From: Luteimonas salinisoli | GTDB lineage: Bacteria > Pseudomonadota > Gammaproteobacteria > Xanthomonadales > Xanthomonadaceae | Assembly (NCBI RefSeq): GCF_013425525.1 | Contig: NZ_JACCKA010000009.1 | Coordinates: forward strand, 1 to 64,000 | Reading direction: 5' to 3' | DNA length: 64,000 nucleotides | Shown: in pieces, positions 20,953-28,125 of the stretch | How the letters are laid out: every line of letters begins with the position of its first letter | Numbering within the stretch: the first letter of the stretch is position 1 | Notes under the pieces: generated by a model | What the model was told of the DNA's origin: nothing | Seen by the model: the letters and a program-made list of their open reading frames with translations, nothing else | Database searches by the model: none | Translations under genes and position numbers: made by a program

Positions 20953-22194
20953 TCAGCCCTTCACGCAGACCAGCTGGCGCAGGGTGTGCACCACTTCGAC
21001 CAGGTCCGACTGCGCGGCCAATACCGCATCGATCGACTTGTAGGCGGCGGGCGACTCGTCGATGACCGCCTTGTCCTTGCGGCATTCGACGTGCGCGGTG
21101 GCCTCGCGGTGCTGCGCCAGGGTGATGTTCTGGCGGGCCGCGGTGCGGCTCATGACGCGACCGGCGCCGTGGCTGCAGCTGTGGAAGCTCTCGGCGTTGC
21201 CGCGCCCGCGCACGATGTAGCTGCGCGTGCCCATGCTGCCGGGAATGATCCCGAGCTCGCCGGCACGCGCGCTCACCGCGCCCTTGCGGGTGACCAGCAG
21301 CGCCTCGCCGCCATGGGTCTCCTTCTGCACGTAGTTGTGGTGACAGTTGACGGCCATCTTCTCCAGCTGGAACTTCGGCAGGCACTGGCGCAGCGCGTGC
21401 AGCACCCGCGCCATCATCGCTTCGCGGTTCTCGCGGGCGTAGTCCTGGGCCCACGACACCGCCTCGACGTAGTCGTCGAACAGCGGCTCGCCCTCCATGA
21501 AGAACGCCAGGTCCTTGTCGGGCAGGTGGAAGCCGAGGACGCGCTGCGCCAGCTGCTCGCGGGCGCGCTCGATGAAGTAGGTGCCGATGAGGTTGCCGGT
21601 GCCGCGCGACCCGGAATGCAGCATCACCCACACCGCGTCGGTCTCGTCCAGGCAGATCTCGATGAAGTGGTTGCCGCCGCCCAGGGTGCCGATCTGGCGG
21701 TCGAGCTTGTCGGTGCGGATGCGCCGGTGCTTCGCCTTGATCCCGTCCAGCCGCGTCGCCAGCCCCGACTGCGCGATGCGGGTCTCGATGCTGTCGGGCA
21801 GGCGGCGATGCTCGCCGCCGGGGCCGTTGCCGACCGGAACGCTGCGCTCGATCCCGGCGCGCAGCTGCGCCAGGCTGTCGGGCAGGTCGGAGGCGCGCAG
21901 GGTGGTGCGCACCGCGGCCATGCCGCAGCCGATGTCGACGCCGACCGCGGCCGGGATGATCGCGCCGCGGGTCGGGATCACCGATCCCACGGTGGCGCCC
22001 TTGCCCAGGTGCACGTCGGGCATCACCGCCACCCAGGGCCCGACGAACGGGATCGCGGCGATGTTCTGCAGCTGGCGGTGGGCCTGCGCCTCGAGCGGCA
22101 CGCCGCGCACCCAGCCCTTGATCGGGGTGGCGCTGCCTTCGGCGTGCAGGAGCTCGTAGCCGGCCGGGGATGGGTTGTCGTTCGGGGTATTCAT
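20953..22194 (-). CDS. rtcB: RNA-splicing ligase RtcB
   Basis: This 413-residue RtcB joins RNA ends carrying 2',3'-cyclic or 3'-phosphate to 5'-OH ends, using GTP and manganese. Motifs are intact: MPDVHLGKGATVG, GVDIGCGM (metal cysteine), GGNHF, HSGSRGTGN, NCHHN, GSMGTRSYIV and SHGAGR carrying the guanylated histidine. The length matches bacterial RtcB (about 408). ATG 22194 is chosen because the open frame upstream has no family similarity. A slipin gene lies upstream on the same strand (136-base gap with a hairpin). RtcR-type RNA-repair loci often pair RtcB with slipin; no rtcA, rtcR or archease gene is in the window. Confidence 0.95.
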   Translation of the reverse strand: MNTPNDNPSPAGYELLHAEGSATPIKGWVRGVPLEAQAHRQLQNIAAIPFVGPWVAVMPDVHLGKGATVGSVIPTRGAIIPAAVGVDIGCGMAAVRTTLRASDLPDSLAQLRAGIERSVPVGNGPGGEHRRLPDSIETRIAQSGLATRLDGIKAKHRRIRTDKLDRQIGTLGGGNHFIEICLDETDAVWVMLHSGSRGTGNLIGTYFIERAREQLAQRVLGFHLPDKDLAFFMEGEPLFDDYVEAVSWAQDYARENREAMMARVLHALRQCLPKFQLEKMAVNCHHNYVQKETHGGEALLVTRKGAVSARAGELGIIPGSMGTRSYIVRGRGNAESFHSCSHGAGRVMSRTAARQNITLAQHREATAHVECRKDKAVIDESPAAYKSIDAVLAAQSDLVEVVHTLRQLVCVKG

Positions 22195-22299
22195 GGGGTT
22201 TGCCTTGATTCTAGGGAACGGGCGTGGAGGCCCGGTGTACCGGCCTGCGGGCGTCACCCTCGCCCTGCGCTCGTGCCGCAAATGGAGACGGCGAAAGGG

Positions 22300-22327
22300 C
22301 TGCGCGGCGGATCCTTCCGCCGCGCAG
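22300..22327 (-). terminator. hairpin between slipin and rtcB
   Basis: A perfect 12-base stem CTGCGCGGCGGA / TCCGCCGCGCAG with a 4-base loop lies four bases past the slipin stop. On the minus strand it is followed by CCCTTT, a weak T run, so it may attenuate rather than stop transcription into rtcB. Confidence 0.5.
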
Positions 22328-22330
22328 GGT

Positions 22331-23452
22331 CTACTTCAGGGTCACCAGCTGGTTCAGCACGCCGTCCAGGCCGCCGAACACGGTGAAGCGGTCGATCTTC
22401 TCGGTCACCTTCTCCAGCGCTTCGAGCTCCTTGAGGCGCATGAGGGTCGGGTTCTCCTCGATCAGCCTGGCGGTATTGAGCAGGGAACGGGTTGCGTTCG
22501 CCTCCTCGCGCCTGCGGATCACGTTGGCCTGGGCCGCCTTCTCCGCCTGCACCACGCTGTTGAGGATCTCCTTCATCTCGCCCGGCAGGATCACGTCCTT
22601 GACCCCGACGCCGAGCACCTCGATGCCGAAGCCGGTCACCTTGCCGCGCACGTAGCCGAAGATGTCGGCATCCAGCGAGGCCTTGTCGCCGAGCAGCTCG
22701 TCCAGGGTCCGCGCCGAAACCACCTTGCGCAGCCCGTATTGCAGCTCGCGGTAGAGCTGGTCGCCGAACTTCGCCACCTTCGTGCGTGCGGCGACCGGGT
22801 CGGTCACGCGCATCGTGGCGGCGAGGTTCACGCGCAGGCTCACCCGGTCGCGGGTCAGCAACTCCTGGCCGGACACCTCGACCGACTGCACGCGCAGCTC
22901 GATCACCTCGGCCGCCACGTTCTTCCGGAAGTTCCAGAAGGCCCAGGCGCCCGGCGCCAGCGTGCGCACCAGCCGGCCGTCGACGAACAGCAGACCCGCC
23001 GACTCCGCCGGCACGTCCACCGCCACCGCGACCTTCGCCAGGGCGCCAAGCTGGCGCAGCCGCGCCAGCACCTCGCGCGGCAGCTCCAGCGTCTCGGCCA
23101 GCGACACCCGCCGCACCTCGACCTCGACCAGGCCACGCCAGTACAGCCGGCGCGAACCCGGCGCGAGCACGTCCTCGAGCTTGCCGTTCTTCAGCACCAG
23201 GCCGACCTCGTCGACGCCGATGTCGGCGAGCACGAAGGTCTCGCCCAGCCGCCCGCCGAGACGCGCGACCAGCGCATCGACGTCGTGCCCGGCGTACTCG
23301 GGCGCGGCGATGGCGAAGGTCCGCACCTCGATGCGGTCGAGCGGATCGAACCAGCGGTAGACGCCCGCGGCCAGCACCCGCTGGAATTGACGGTTGCGAT
23401 ACACCAAGCCGCGCTCGCCGTCGCCGATCACGACCCTCTTGGTCCAGAACAT
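22331..23452 (-). CDS. slipin (SPFH/stomatin family) protein
   Basis: This 373-residue protein has an SPFH/stomatin domain in its second half: VQSVEVSGQELLTRDRVSLRVNL, then a long helix ending AEKAAQANVIRRREEANATRSLLNTARLIEENPTLMRLKELEALEKV. The N-terminal 170 residues carry a second beta-rich repeat, as in the long slipins found with RNA-repair genes. No hydrophobic N-terminal hairpin is evident, unlike classical slipins, so membrane attachment is uncertain. ATG at 23452 has a good AGGAG ribosome site nine bases upstream. It precedes rtcB on the same strand, and two tRNA-like elements lie about 490 bases upstream in the same direction. Confidence 0.88.
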   Translation of the reverse strand: MFWTKRVVIGDGERGLVYRNRQFQRVLAAGVYRWFDPLDRIEVRTFAIAAPEYAGHDVDALVARLGGRLGETFVLADIGVDEVGLVLKNGKLEDVLAPGSRRLYWRGLVEVEVRRVSLAETLELPREVLARLRQLGALAKVAVAVDVPAESAGLLFVDGRLVRTLAPGAWAFWNFRKNVAAEVIELRVQSVEVSGQELLTRDRVSLRVNLAATMRVTDPVAARTKVAKFGDQLYRELQYGLRKVVSARTLDELLGDKASLDADIFGYVRGKVTGFGIEVLGVGVKDVILPGEMKEILNSVVQAEKAAQANVIRRREEANATRSLLNTARLIEENPTLMRLKELEALEKVTEKIDRFTVFGGLDGVLNQLVTLK

Positions 23453-23938
23453 GGCATTGCTCCTGGTTGGCTCTGGTGGTCCGGCCCACGTGTTGTTCCG
23501 CCGCGCGCGCGGGGCCGGTTTGCGCGCACGGGCACTCGCGTGCGTTTGGTGTGGGCGCGATGCGGCGGCGACACCTGTCGTCCTGATGCGCGTCGTCGCG
23601 ACTGCCGTCGCTCCCACAGGGGACCGGCACTGGTCCGGCTCCCCGGAGTGCGGGGCACCTGCCCCGCAACCCCGTGGTTCGGTGATGGAAGCGCCCCTGA
23701 CGCCGCTACCGCGGTTCCGTCGCGCCCTTCGCGCGGGGACCGGGCGTTCGCTCGCGATCGCGATGAACTGCGATCGCAGGTTCCTGCCCGGCCCGCGCGC
23801 GTCGGGGGCGGCGGCCCGGCGACAGCACCGCTGCGACGTTCCGTTGCGCGTCACGCCGGAGCGTGCCGCCTGGCGAAACGCCGCACGGGGCGCTTCCTGG
23901 TGTGGACTTGCGTCCGGTTGTCATGACTAAACAGGTCA
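23453..23938. other. leader region between slipin and the tRNA-like genes
   Basis: About 490 bases without a credible gene. It holds an inverted-repeat element (23550-23618), other GC-rich palindromic pieces (e.g. GCGATCGCGATGAACTGCGA near 23753-23772), and a hairpin CATGAC-TAAACAG-GTCATG at 23922-23940 that touches the 3' end of the first tRNA-like element. No sigma-54 -24/-12 promoter of TGGC-N8-TGC type was found by eye on the minus strand. Confidence 0.5.
23550..23618. repeat. TGTGGG...CCCACA inverted-repeat element
   Basis: The plus strand begins TGTGGGCGCGATGCGGCGGC and ends CGACTGCCGTCGCTCCCACA, an interrupted inverted repeat of about 69 bases. TGTGGGAGCGAC repeats are common intergenic elements in Xanthomonadaceae. 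It lies in the leader of the slipin gene. Confidence 0.55.
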
Positions 23939-24010
23939 TGGTTGGAGCGGGACTCGAACCCGCGACTCCCGGTTTCATGGACCGGTGCTCTACCCGACTG
24001 AGCTATCCAG
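23939..24010 (-). tRNA. tRNA-like element B, aberrant acceptor and U33
   Basis: On the minus strand this 72-base element has an intact D arm (GCTC...GAGC), an intact T arm (GCGGG-TTCGAGT-CCCGC) and a 3' CCA. The anticodon stem CCGGT/ACCGG encloses a 7-base loop CCATGAA, which lacks the universal U33 and would give anticodon AUG, or CAU if shifted by one. The acceptor pairs over only four bases (TGGA/TCCA). It abuts element A without spacing. It may be a pseudo-tRNA or a structural tRNA mimic; a scanner might call it tRNA-Met. Confidence 0.5.
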
Positions 24011-24082
24011 TGGCTGACGTGCCGGACTCGAACCGGCAACCTGCGGGTCGCCCCGCTGCTCTACCAATTGAGCCAACGTCAT
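24011..24082 (-). tRNA. tRNA-like element A, shortened anticodon loop
   Basis: On the minus strand this 72-base element has an intact D arm (GCTCAATTGGTAGAGC), an intact T arm (GCCGG-TTCGAGT-CCGGC), a six-base acceptor pairing (TGACGT/ACGTCA) and a CCA end. The anticodon arm is a 5-base stem GCGGG/CCCGC closed by only four bases (GCGA), so no normal anticodon exists. Position 1 mismatches and the base before CCA is irregular. Its CCA is immediately followed by element B. It is unlikely to decode; a decoy, processing or ligase-substrate role is possible. Confidence 0.5.
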
Positions 24083-24389
24083 CGCGAAGCATCGCCTCCC
24101 GGTCCCCGGCATACGCCACGGCAGCGCCGCGCGCACCGGACGGGCATGCGAGCCCGTACCGCTGGGGACCGTTGCAACCATGCTTCGCATTGGCGCCTCG
24201 TCGAAGGCGCCAATCCGCTGCGCGACCGCTCCGCCCGCCGCCCGCGCCCGGCATTCGGGCGCAGCACGCGATGTGCCTGGTTGCGGCGTCTTCCTGTCTC
24301 GGGCGTGGCCGGCCCGGATGCCTGGAAGTCGGATCGCTCGCGCGAATACTGCCGTGTACTGCCGCTGCTCCTGGTGCGGACGCGCAACG

Positions 24390-24422
24390 AAAAACGCCCC
24401 CGGTGCAAGCATCCGAGGGCGT
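24390..24422 (-). terminator. intrinsic terminator on minus strand
   Basis: Read on the minus strand, ACGCCCTCGG and CCGGGGGCGT form a stem around ATGCTTGCA and are followed by TTTT. It would end a transcript coming from about 24.7 kb before the tRNA-like genes. Confidence 0.7.
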
Positions 24423-24468
24423 CTGCGTTCCTCGGAGATCGGGGCGACCGATCTCCCTGGCGAGGAGG

Positions 24469-24735
24469 TCAGTCGATGAAGGTGCCGGCCACTGGCCGCA
24501 CGCATTCCGCACGCAGCGCGCGCGGATGCGCTGCGCGCTGAGTGCGCGACAGGCGGCGTGACATGGCGATATGGGCGTGGAGTTTCATCGGGATTCGCAG
24601 TCGATGTTCGATCGCGGGATGGCGAAGGCCGCGCACTCTATCCATGCCGCGGGCAATGCGCAAGTGTTTTCTTCGCACGTCGACGAACGGCCGGCGCACG
24701 GGATCGAACGGCGGCCTTGCGGATGTCGCGTCCAT
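24469..24735 (-). CDS. small hypothetical ORF (88 aa), doubtful
   Basis: An 88-residue Arg/His-rich frame (MDATSARPPFDPVRRPF...) begins with ATG at 24735 and ends 46 bases before the minus-strand terminator at 24390-24422. Having a terminator behind it and no overlapping better gene is its only support. There is no clear ribosome site (the leader reads GAGCGCCCC), no domain and no membrane segment. The same transcript could instead be a non-coding RNA. Confidence 0.3.
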   Translation of the reverse strand: MDATSARPPFDPVRRPFVDVRRKHLRIARGMDRVRGLRHPAIEHRLRIPMKLHAHIAMSRRLSRTQRAAHPRALRAECVRPVAGTFID

Positions 24736-24787
24736 GGGGCGCTCTTACAGCCAGTGCACAATACTTTCGGGAGCGGCGCGTACGACT

Positions 24788-25807
24788 TCAGGCGATCCGC
24801 ACCAGGCGCTTGCCGAAGTTCTCGCCGCGCAGCAGGCCGATCAGGCCCTGCGGCGCGTTCTCCAGGCCTTCGACGATGTCCTCGCTGTAGCGGATCCTGC
24901 CTTCGCGCAGCCATGCGCCCATCTCGCGCAGGAACTCGGGATAGAGCTTGTTGAAGTCGAAGACGATGAAGCCGCGGATGGTCAGCCGCCGGGCCAGCGC
25001 CAGCGCCATCAGCTGCGGTAGCCGATCCGGGCCCGGGGGCGGCGCGCTGTCGTTGTAGTGCGCGATCAACCCGCATACCGGCACCCGCGCGAACTCGTTG
25101 AGCAGCGGCATCACCGCGTCGAGCACGTGGCCGCCGACGTTCTCGAAGTACACGTCGATGCCGTCGGGTACCGCCGCCTTCAGCTGCGCGGCGAAATCGT
25201 CGGCGCGATGGTCGAGGGCGACGTCGAACCCGAGGTCGTCGCGCAGGTGCGCGACCTTGCGCGAACCGCCGGCGATGCCGACCACGCGCGCGCCGTGCAG
25301 CTTCGCGATCTGGCCGACGCTGGCCCCGACCGGGCCCGATGCGGCGGCAACCACCACGGTTTCGCCGGCGGCGGGCCTGCCGATCTCGCGCAGCCCCGCA
25401 TAGGCCGTGAAGCCCGGCATGCCGTACACGCCGAGCGCGGTGGTGAGCGGCAGGTCGTCGGGGTCGAGCTTGCGGCGCAGGCCGTCGCCGTCCGCGACGG
25501 CATGGGTCTGCCAGCCGCCCTCGGCCAGCACCAGGTCGCCGGGAACGAGGGCCGGATGCAGCGACTCGACCACCTCGGACACGGTGCCGCCCTCCATCAC
25601 CGCGCCCACCTCGATCGGCGCCACGTAGGAACGTCCGGCGTTCATGCGCCCGCGCATGTACGGGTCGAGCGACAGCCAGCGGTTGCGCAGCAGCACCTGG
25701 CCCTTCCCGGGCGCGGGAAGCGGAGCACGCTCGATGCGGAAGTCTTCCGCGACGGGTTCGCCCTTCGGGCGCGCGGCGAGCAGGATGCGGGTGTTCTCGA
25801 TGGTCAT
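24788..25807 (-). CDS. NADP-dependent oxidoreductase, CurA/prostaglandin-reductase type
   Basis: This 339-residue medium-chain dehydrogenase/reductase is of the leukotriene B4 12-hydroxydehydrogenase/CurA family, which reduces alkenals and enones with NADPH and has no zinc. The N-terminus has LLRNRWLSLDPYMRGRM, a family hallmark. The nucleotide site reads AASGPVGASVGQIAKLHGARVVGIAGG, followed by FENVGG and IRGFIVFDF near the C-terminus. ATG 25807 fits the usual length. It stands alone; its probable role is detoxifying reactive carbonyls in the cytoplasm. Confidence 0.92.
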   Translation of the reverse strand: MTIENTRILLAARPKGEPVAEDFRIERAPLPAPGKGQVLLRNRWLSLDPYMRGRMNAGRSYVAPIEVGAVMEGGTVSEVVESLHPALVPGDLVLAEGGWQTHAVADGDGLRRKLDPDDLPLTTALGVYGMPGFTAYAGLREIGRPAAGETVVVAAASGPVGASVGQIAKLHGARVVGIAGGSRKVAHLRDDLGFDVALDHRADDFAAQLKAAVPDGIDVYFENVGGHVLDAVMPLLNEFARVPVCGLIAHYNDSAPPPGPDRLPQLMALALARRLTIRGFIVFDFNKLYPEFLREMGAWLREGRIRYSEDIVEGLENAPQGLIGLLRGENFGKRLVRIA

Positions 25808-26034
25808 GGCGATCGTGTCCGGCAGGGAGAGGTGCACCATAGCGCCGCCCGCGCCGCGTGCGCCCCGTTCCCCGGCAATGCTGCGTTTCGATCGCGCAAC
25901 GCCGGACGCGTGCCGGACTGGGCGCGTTGCACGGTCGGCTGCAAATCGAGTTGCACGGTCCGTGCGCTGCGGCGCACTAACGGCCGCGGCCCGATTGGCG
26001 CTAGGCTGGCCGCCCCTAGGATCGGAGTCCGCCG

Positions 26035-26922
26035 ATGAAGCGCACCCTGCTCGCCGCCCTGCTTCCCGCCCTGCTCGTCGCCTGCGCCGCCGAGAACGAG
26101 GCGCCCGCAACCGCAGCCCCGGCCGCCACGGCCGAAACCCCGACGCCGGCACCCGATGCCGCGATGGACAGCGCCGCCGAACTGGACCGCGTGCTGGCCG
26201 GCGACTGGCGCACGCCGGAGTTCGCAGCCCGAGACCGCTACCGCCACCCGAAGGAAACGCTGTCCTTCTTCGGCATCACCCCCGACATGACCGTGGTGGA
26301 GATCACCCCGGGCGGCGGCTGGTACACCGAGATCCTGGCGCCCTATCTGCGCGGCGCCGGCACCTACGTCGCCGCGGTGGTCGATCCCGCCAGCCAGGAA
26401 GAGGAGCGCTCGCGCGACTACTACGCTCGCGCGCGCGACGGCCTGCGCGAGCGTCTCGGCGGCGAGCCCACCGAGGTCTATGGCGGCGCCACCCTGGTCG
26501 AGTACGATCCGGCGGCGCCGCGCTTCGGGGAGGACGGTTCCGCGGACGCCGTGCTGACCTTCCGCAATGTCCACAACTGGATGGGCAACGGCACCGCGGA
26601 AGGGATGTTCCGGGGCTTCTTCGAGGTGCTCAAGCCGGGCGGCGTGCTCGGCGTGGTCGAGCACCGCGCGGACCGGGAGCTGCCCGCCGACGATGGCTCC
26701 GGCTACGTGGCCGAACAGACCGTGATCGCCCTGGCCGAAGGCGCCGGCTTCCGCCTGGTGGACCGCAGCGACGTCAACGCCAACCGCGACGACACCAAGG
26801 ACCATCCCAACGGCGTATGGACGCTGCCGCCGTCCAACAACCACGATGAGGCGGACGCCGACAAGTACGCCGCGATCGGCGAGAGCGACCGCATGACCCT
26901 GCGTTTCGTCAAGCCCGAGTGA
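26035..26922 (+). CDS. predicted methyltransferase lipoprotein (COG4798-like)
   Basis: This 295-residue protein starts with a lipoprotein signal (MKRTLLAALLPALLVAC; lipobox cysteine at residue 17) and an Ala/Pro/Thr-rich linker. A class I SAM-methyltransferase-like domain follows, with MTVVEITPGGGWYTEILAPYL as motif I, ADAVLTFRNVHNWM as motif IV and FFEVLKPGGVLGVVEHR as motif V/VI. Homologs are annotated as predicted methyltransferases with a signal sequence. Export is odd, because SAM is cytoplasmic, so the domain may bind another ligand. A long perfect hairpin separates it from the next gene. Confidence 0.85.
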   Translation: MKRTLLAALLPALLVACAAENEAPATAAPAATAETPTPAPDAAMDSAAELDRVLAGDWRTPEFAARDRYRHPKETLSFFGITPDMTVVEITPGGGWYTEILAPYLRGAGTYVAAVVDPASQEEERSRDYYARARDGLRERLGGEPTEVYGGATLVEYDPAAPRFGEDGSADAVLTFRNVHNWMGNGTAEGMFRGFFEVLKPGGVLGVVEHRADRELPADDGSGYVAEQTVIALAEGAGFRLVDRSDVNANRDDTKDHPNGVWTLPPSNNHDEADADKYAAIGESDRMTLRFVKPE

Positions 26923-26930
26923 GCCGCACC

Positions 26931-26970
26931 GCGTCCGGCTACCCGCCGCTGGCGGCGGGTAGCCGGACGC
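26931..26970. repeat. 40-base near-perfect palindrome
   Basis: The left arm GCGTCCGGCTACCCGCCGC pairs with its exact complement in the right arm; only the centre (TG) mismatches, giving a stem of about 18 with a tetraloop-sized turn. It lies 8 bases after a stop codon and could act as a transcription terminator or mRNA 3' stabiliser, although no T run follows. Confidence 0.75.
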
Positions 26971-27032
26971 AAAGCGGTGTACGCTTCGCCCCGCGCGGAT
27001 ACCCGCGCCCATCCATCCATAAAGGGGGCTCC

Positions 27033-27446
27033 ATGCGTATCGCTCGTTCACTGATCCCGTTCGCCATCGCGGCAATGGCCGCGGTCCCGGCCGCCGCCGC
27101 CGAGCCGCTGCCCCCGGGGCGTACCGTGGAGGGCACGCTGCGCGCGGAGGACCGGCCGGCCGACAACGGCGGGCGCAGCCACGACTACACCCTGCAGCTG
27201 ACCGAAGGCCAGTTGGTGGCGATCAGCGTCAAGTCGACCGACTTCGATCCGGTAGTGATCCTGTTCGGGCCCGACAACGAGCGCGTCGGCGAGAACGACG
27301 ACAAGGAGGGCGGCGGCACCGACTCGCTGCTGGTGACCTCGGCGCCGTCCACCGGCAAGCACACGGTGCGGGTCAACTCGTTGCCGATGGGCGACGGCCA
27401 CCTCGGCAAGTACGCCGTGCGCGCGGTGGTGATCAGCGACGACTGA
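27033..27446 (+). CDS. exported PPC-domain protein
   Basis: This 137-residue secreted protein has a signal peptide ending near VPAAAA and one bacterial pre-peptidase C-terminal (PPC) beta-sandwich: HDYTLQLTEGQLVAISVKSTDFDPVVILFGP, then GTDSLLVTSAPSTGKHTVRVNS and GKYAVRAVV. PPC domains normally sit behind secreted proteases; here the domain is alone. ATG 27033 is preceded by AAAGGGGG, a good ribosome site. Its function is unknown; periplasmic or extracellular binding is plausible. Confidence 0.82.
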   Translation: MRIARSLIPFAIAAMAAVPAAAAEPLPPGRTVEGTLRAEDRPADNGGRSHDYTLQLTEGQLVAISVKSTDFDPVVILFGPDNERVGENDDKEGGGTDSLLVTSAPSTGKHTVRVNSLPMGDGHLGKYAVRAVVISDD

Positions 27447-27464
27447 GCCGGCGCCACGGCCGCG

Positions 27465-28025
27465 GTGCTGATCGCGTTCAACAAGCCGTACGGGGTGCTG
27501 TGCCAGTTCACCGACCGCAGCGTCCCGGTGCGCCCGACCCTGGCAGGCTTCGGCCTGCCGCCCGGCGTCTATCCCGCCGGGCGCCTGGACCACGACAGCG
27601 AGGGCCTGCTGCTGCTCACCGACGACGGCGCGCAGGCGCACCGCATCACCGACCCGCGCCACAAGCTGGCCAAGACGTATTGGGCGCAGGTGGAAGGCTC
27701 GCCGCAGCCGGAACAGCTGGCGGCGCTGCGCGGCGGCGTGGCACTGCGCGACGGCCGTACCCGGCCGGCGGATGCCGCGGCGATTCCCGCACCGGTCCTA
27801 TGGCCGCGCGATCCGCCGGTCCGGTTCCGCAAGACCGTGCCGGATGCCTGGTTGGAGCTGGTGCTGCGCGAGGGCCGCAACCGCCAGGTGCGGCGCATGA
27901 CCGCGGCGGTGGGCCTGCCGACCCTGCGCCTGGTGCGGGTCGCGATCGGCCCCTGGCGGCTGTCCGGGCTCGCGCCCGGTCAATGGCGAACGCTGTCTGC
28001 TAAGCCGCTGACGATGAACGATTAA
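27465..28025 (+). CDS. rluE: 23S rRNA pseudouridine synthase RluE-like
   Basis: This 186-residue RsuA/RluB/RluE-type pseudouridine synthase lacks the S4 domain, as RluE does. The catalytic segment is VYPAGRLDHDSEGLLLLTDDG with the aspartate in RLD; AFNKPYGVLCQF at the start and LREGRNRQVRRMTAAVGLPTLRLVRVAIGPW near the end are family blocks. RluE modifies U2457 of E. coli 23S rRNA. GTG at 27465 begins right at the conserved start. It lies 18 bases after the PPC-domain gene. Confidence 0.9.
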   Translation: MLIAFNKPYGVLCQFTDRSVPVRPTLAGFGLPPGVYPAGRLDHDSEGLLLLTDDGAQAHRITDPRHKLAKTYWAQVEGSPQPEQLAALRGGVALRDGRTRPADAAAIPAPVLWPRDPPVRFRKTVPDAWLELVLREGRNRQVRRMTAAVGLPTLRLVRVAIGPWRLSGLAPGQWRTLSAKPLTMND

Positions 28026-28125
28026 GTTTCTTGAAGACCGGATCGGCAAAGCTGCACGCGCAAGTCGTCCGGGCGCGGTCGATTCTGCTAACTTGGCAGC
28101 GATTCGCGTTCATGAAAGTGATGCC

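Larger units (their letters stand above)
24083..24787. other. non-coding stretch upstream of tRNA-like pair
   Basis: This 705-base region holds a strong hairpin ATTGGCGCCT/AGGCGCCAAT (24189-24214), GCGAAGCAT and its inverted copy ATGCTTCGC (24084-24092 and 24180-24188), a minus-strand terminator (24390-24422), a hairpin GGAGATCGG/CCGATCTCC near 24434-24456 and one doubtful small ORF. The density of structure upstream of the tRNA-like genes suggests an untranslated RNA or processed leader. Confidence 0.45.

Noticed and set aside
23939-24082. Ordinary tRNA genes such as tRNA-Met
   Set aside because: Neither element has a complete 7-base anticodon loop with U33 together with a 7-base-pair acceptor stem, so normal decoding is doubtful; they are kept as tRNA-like.
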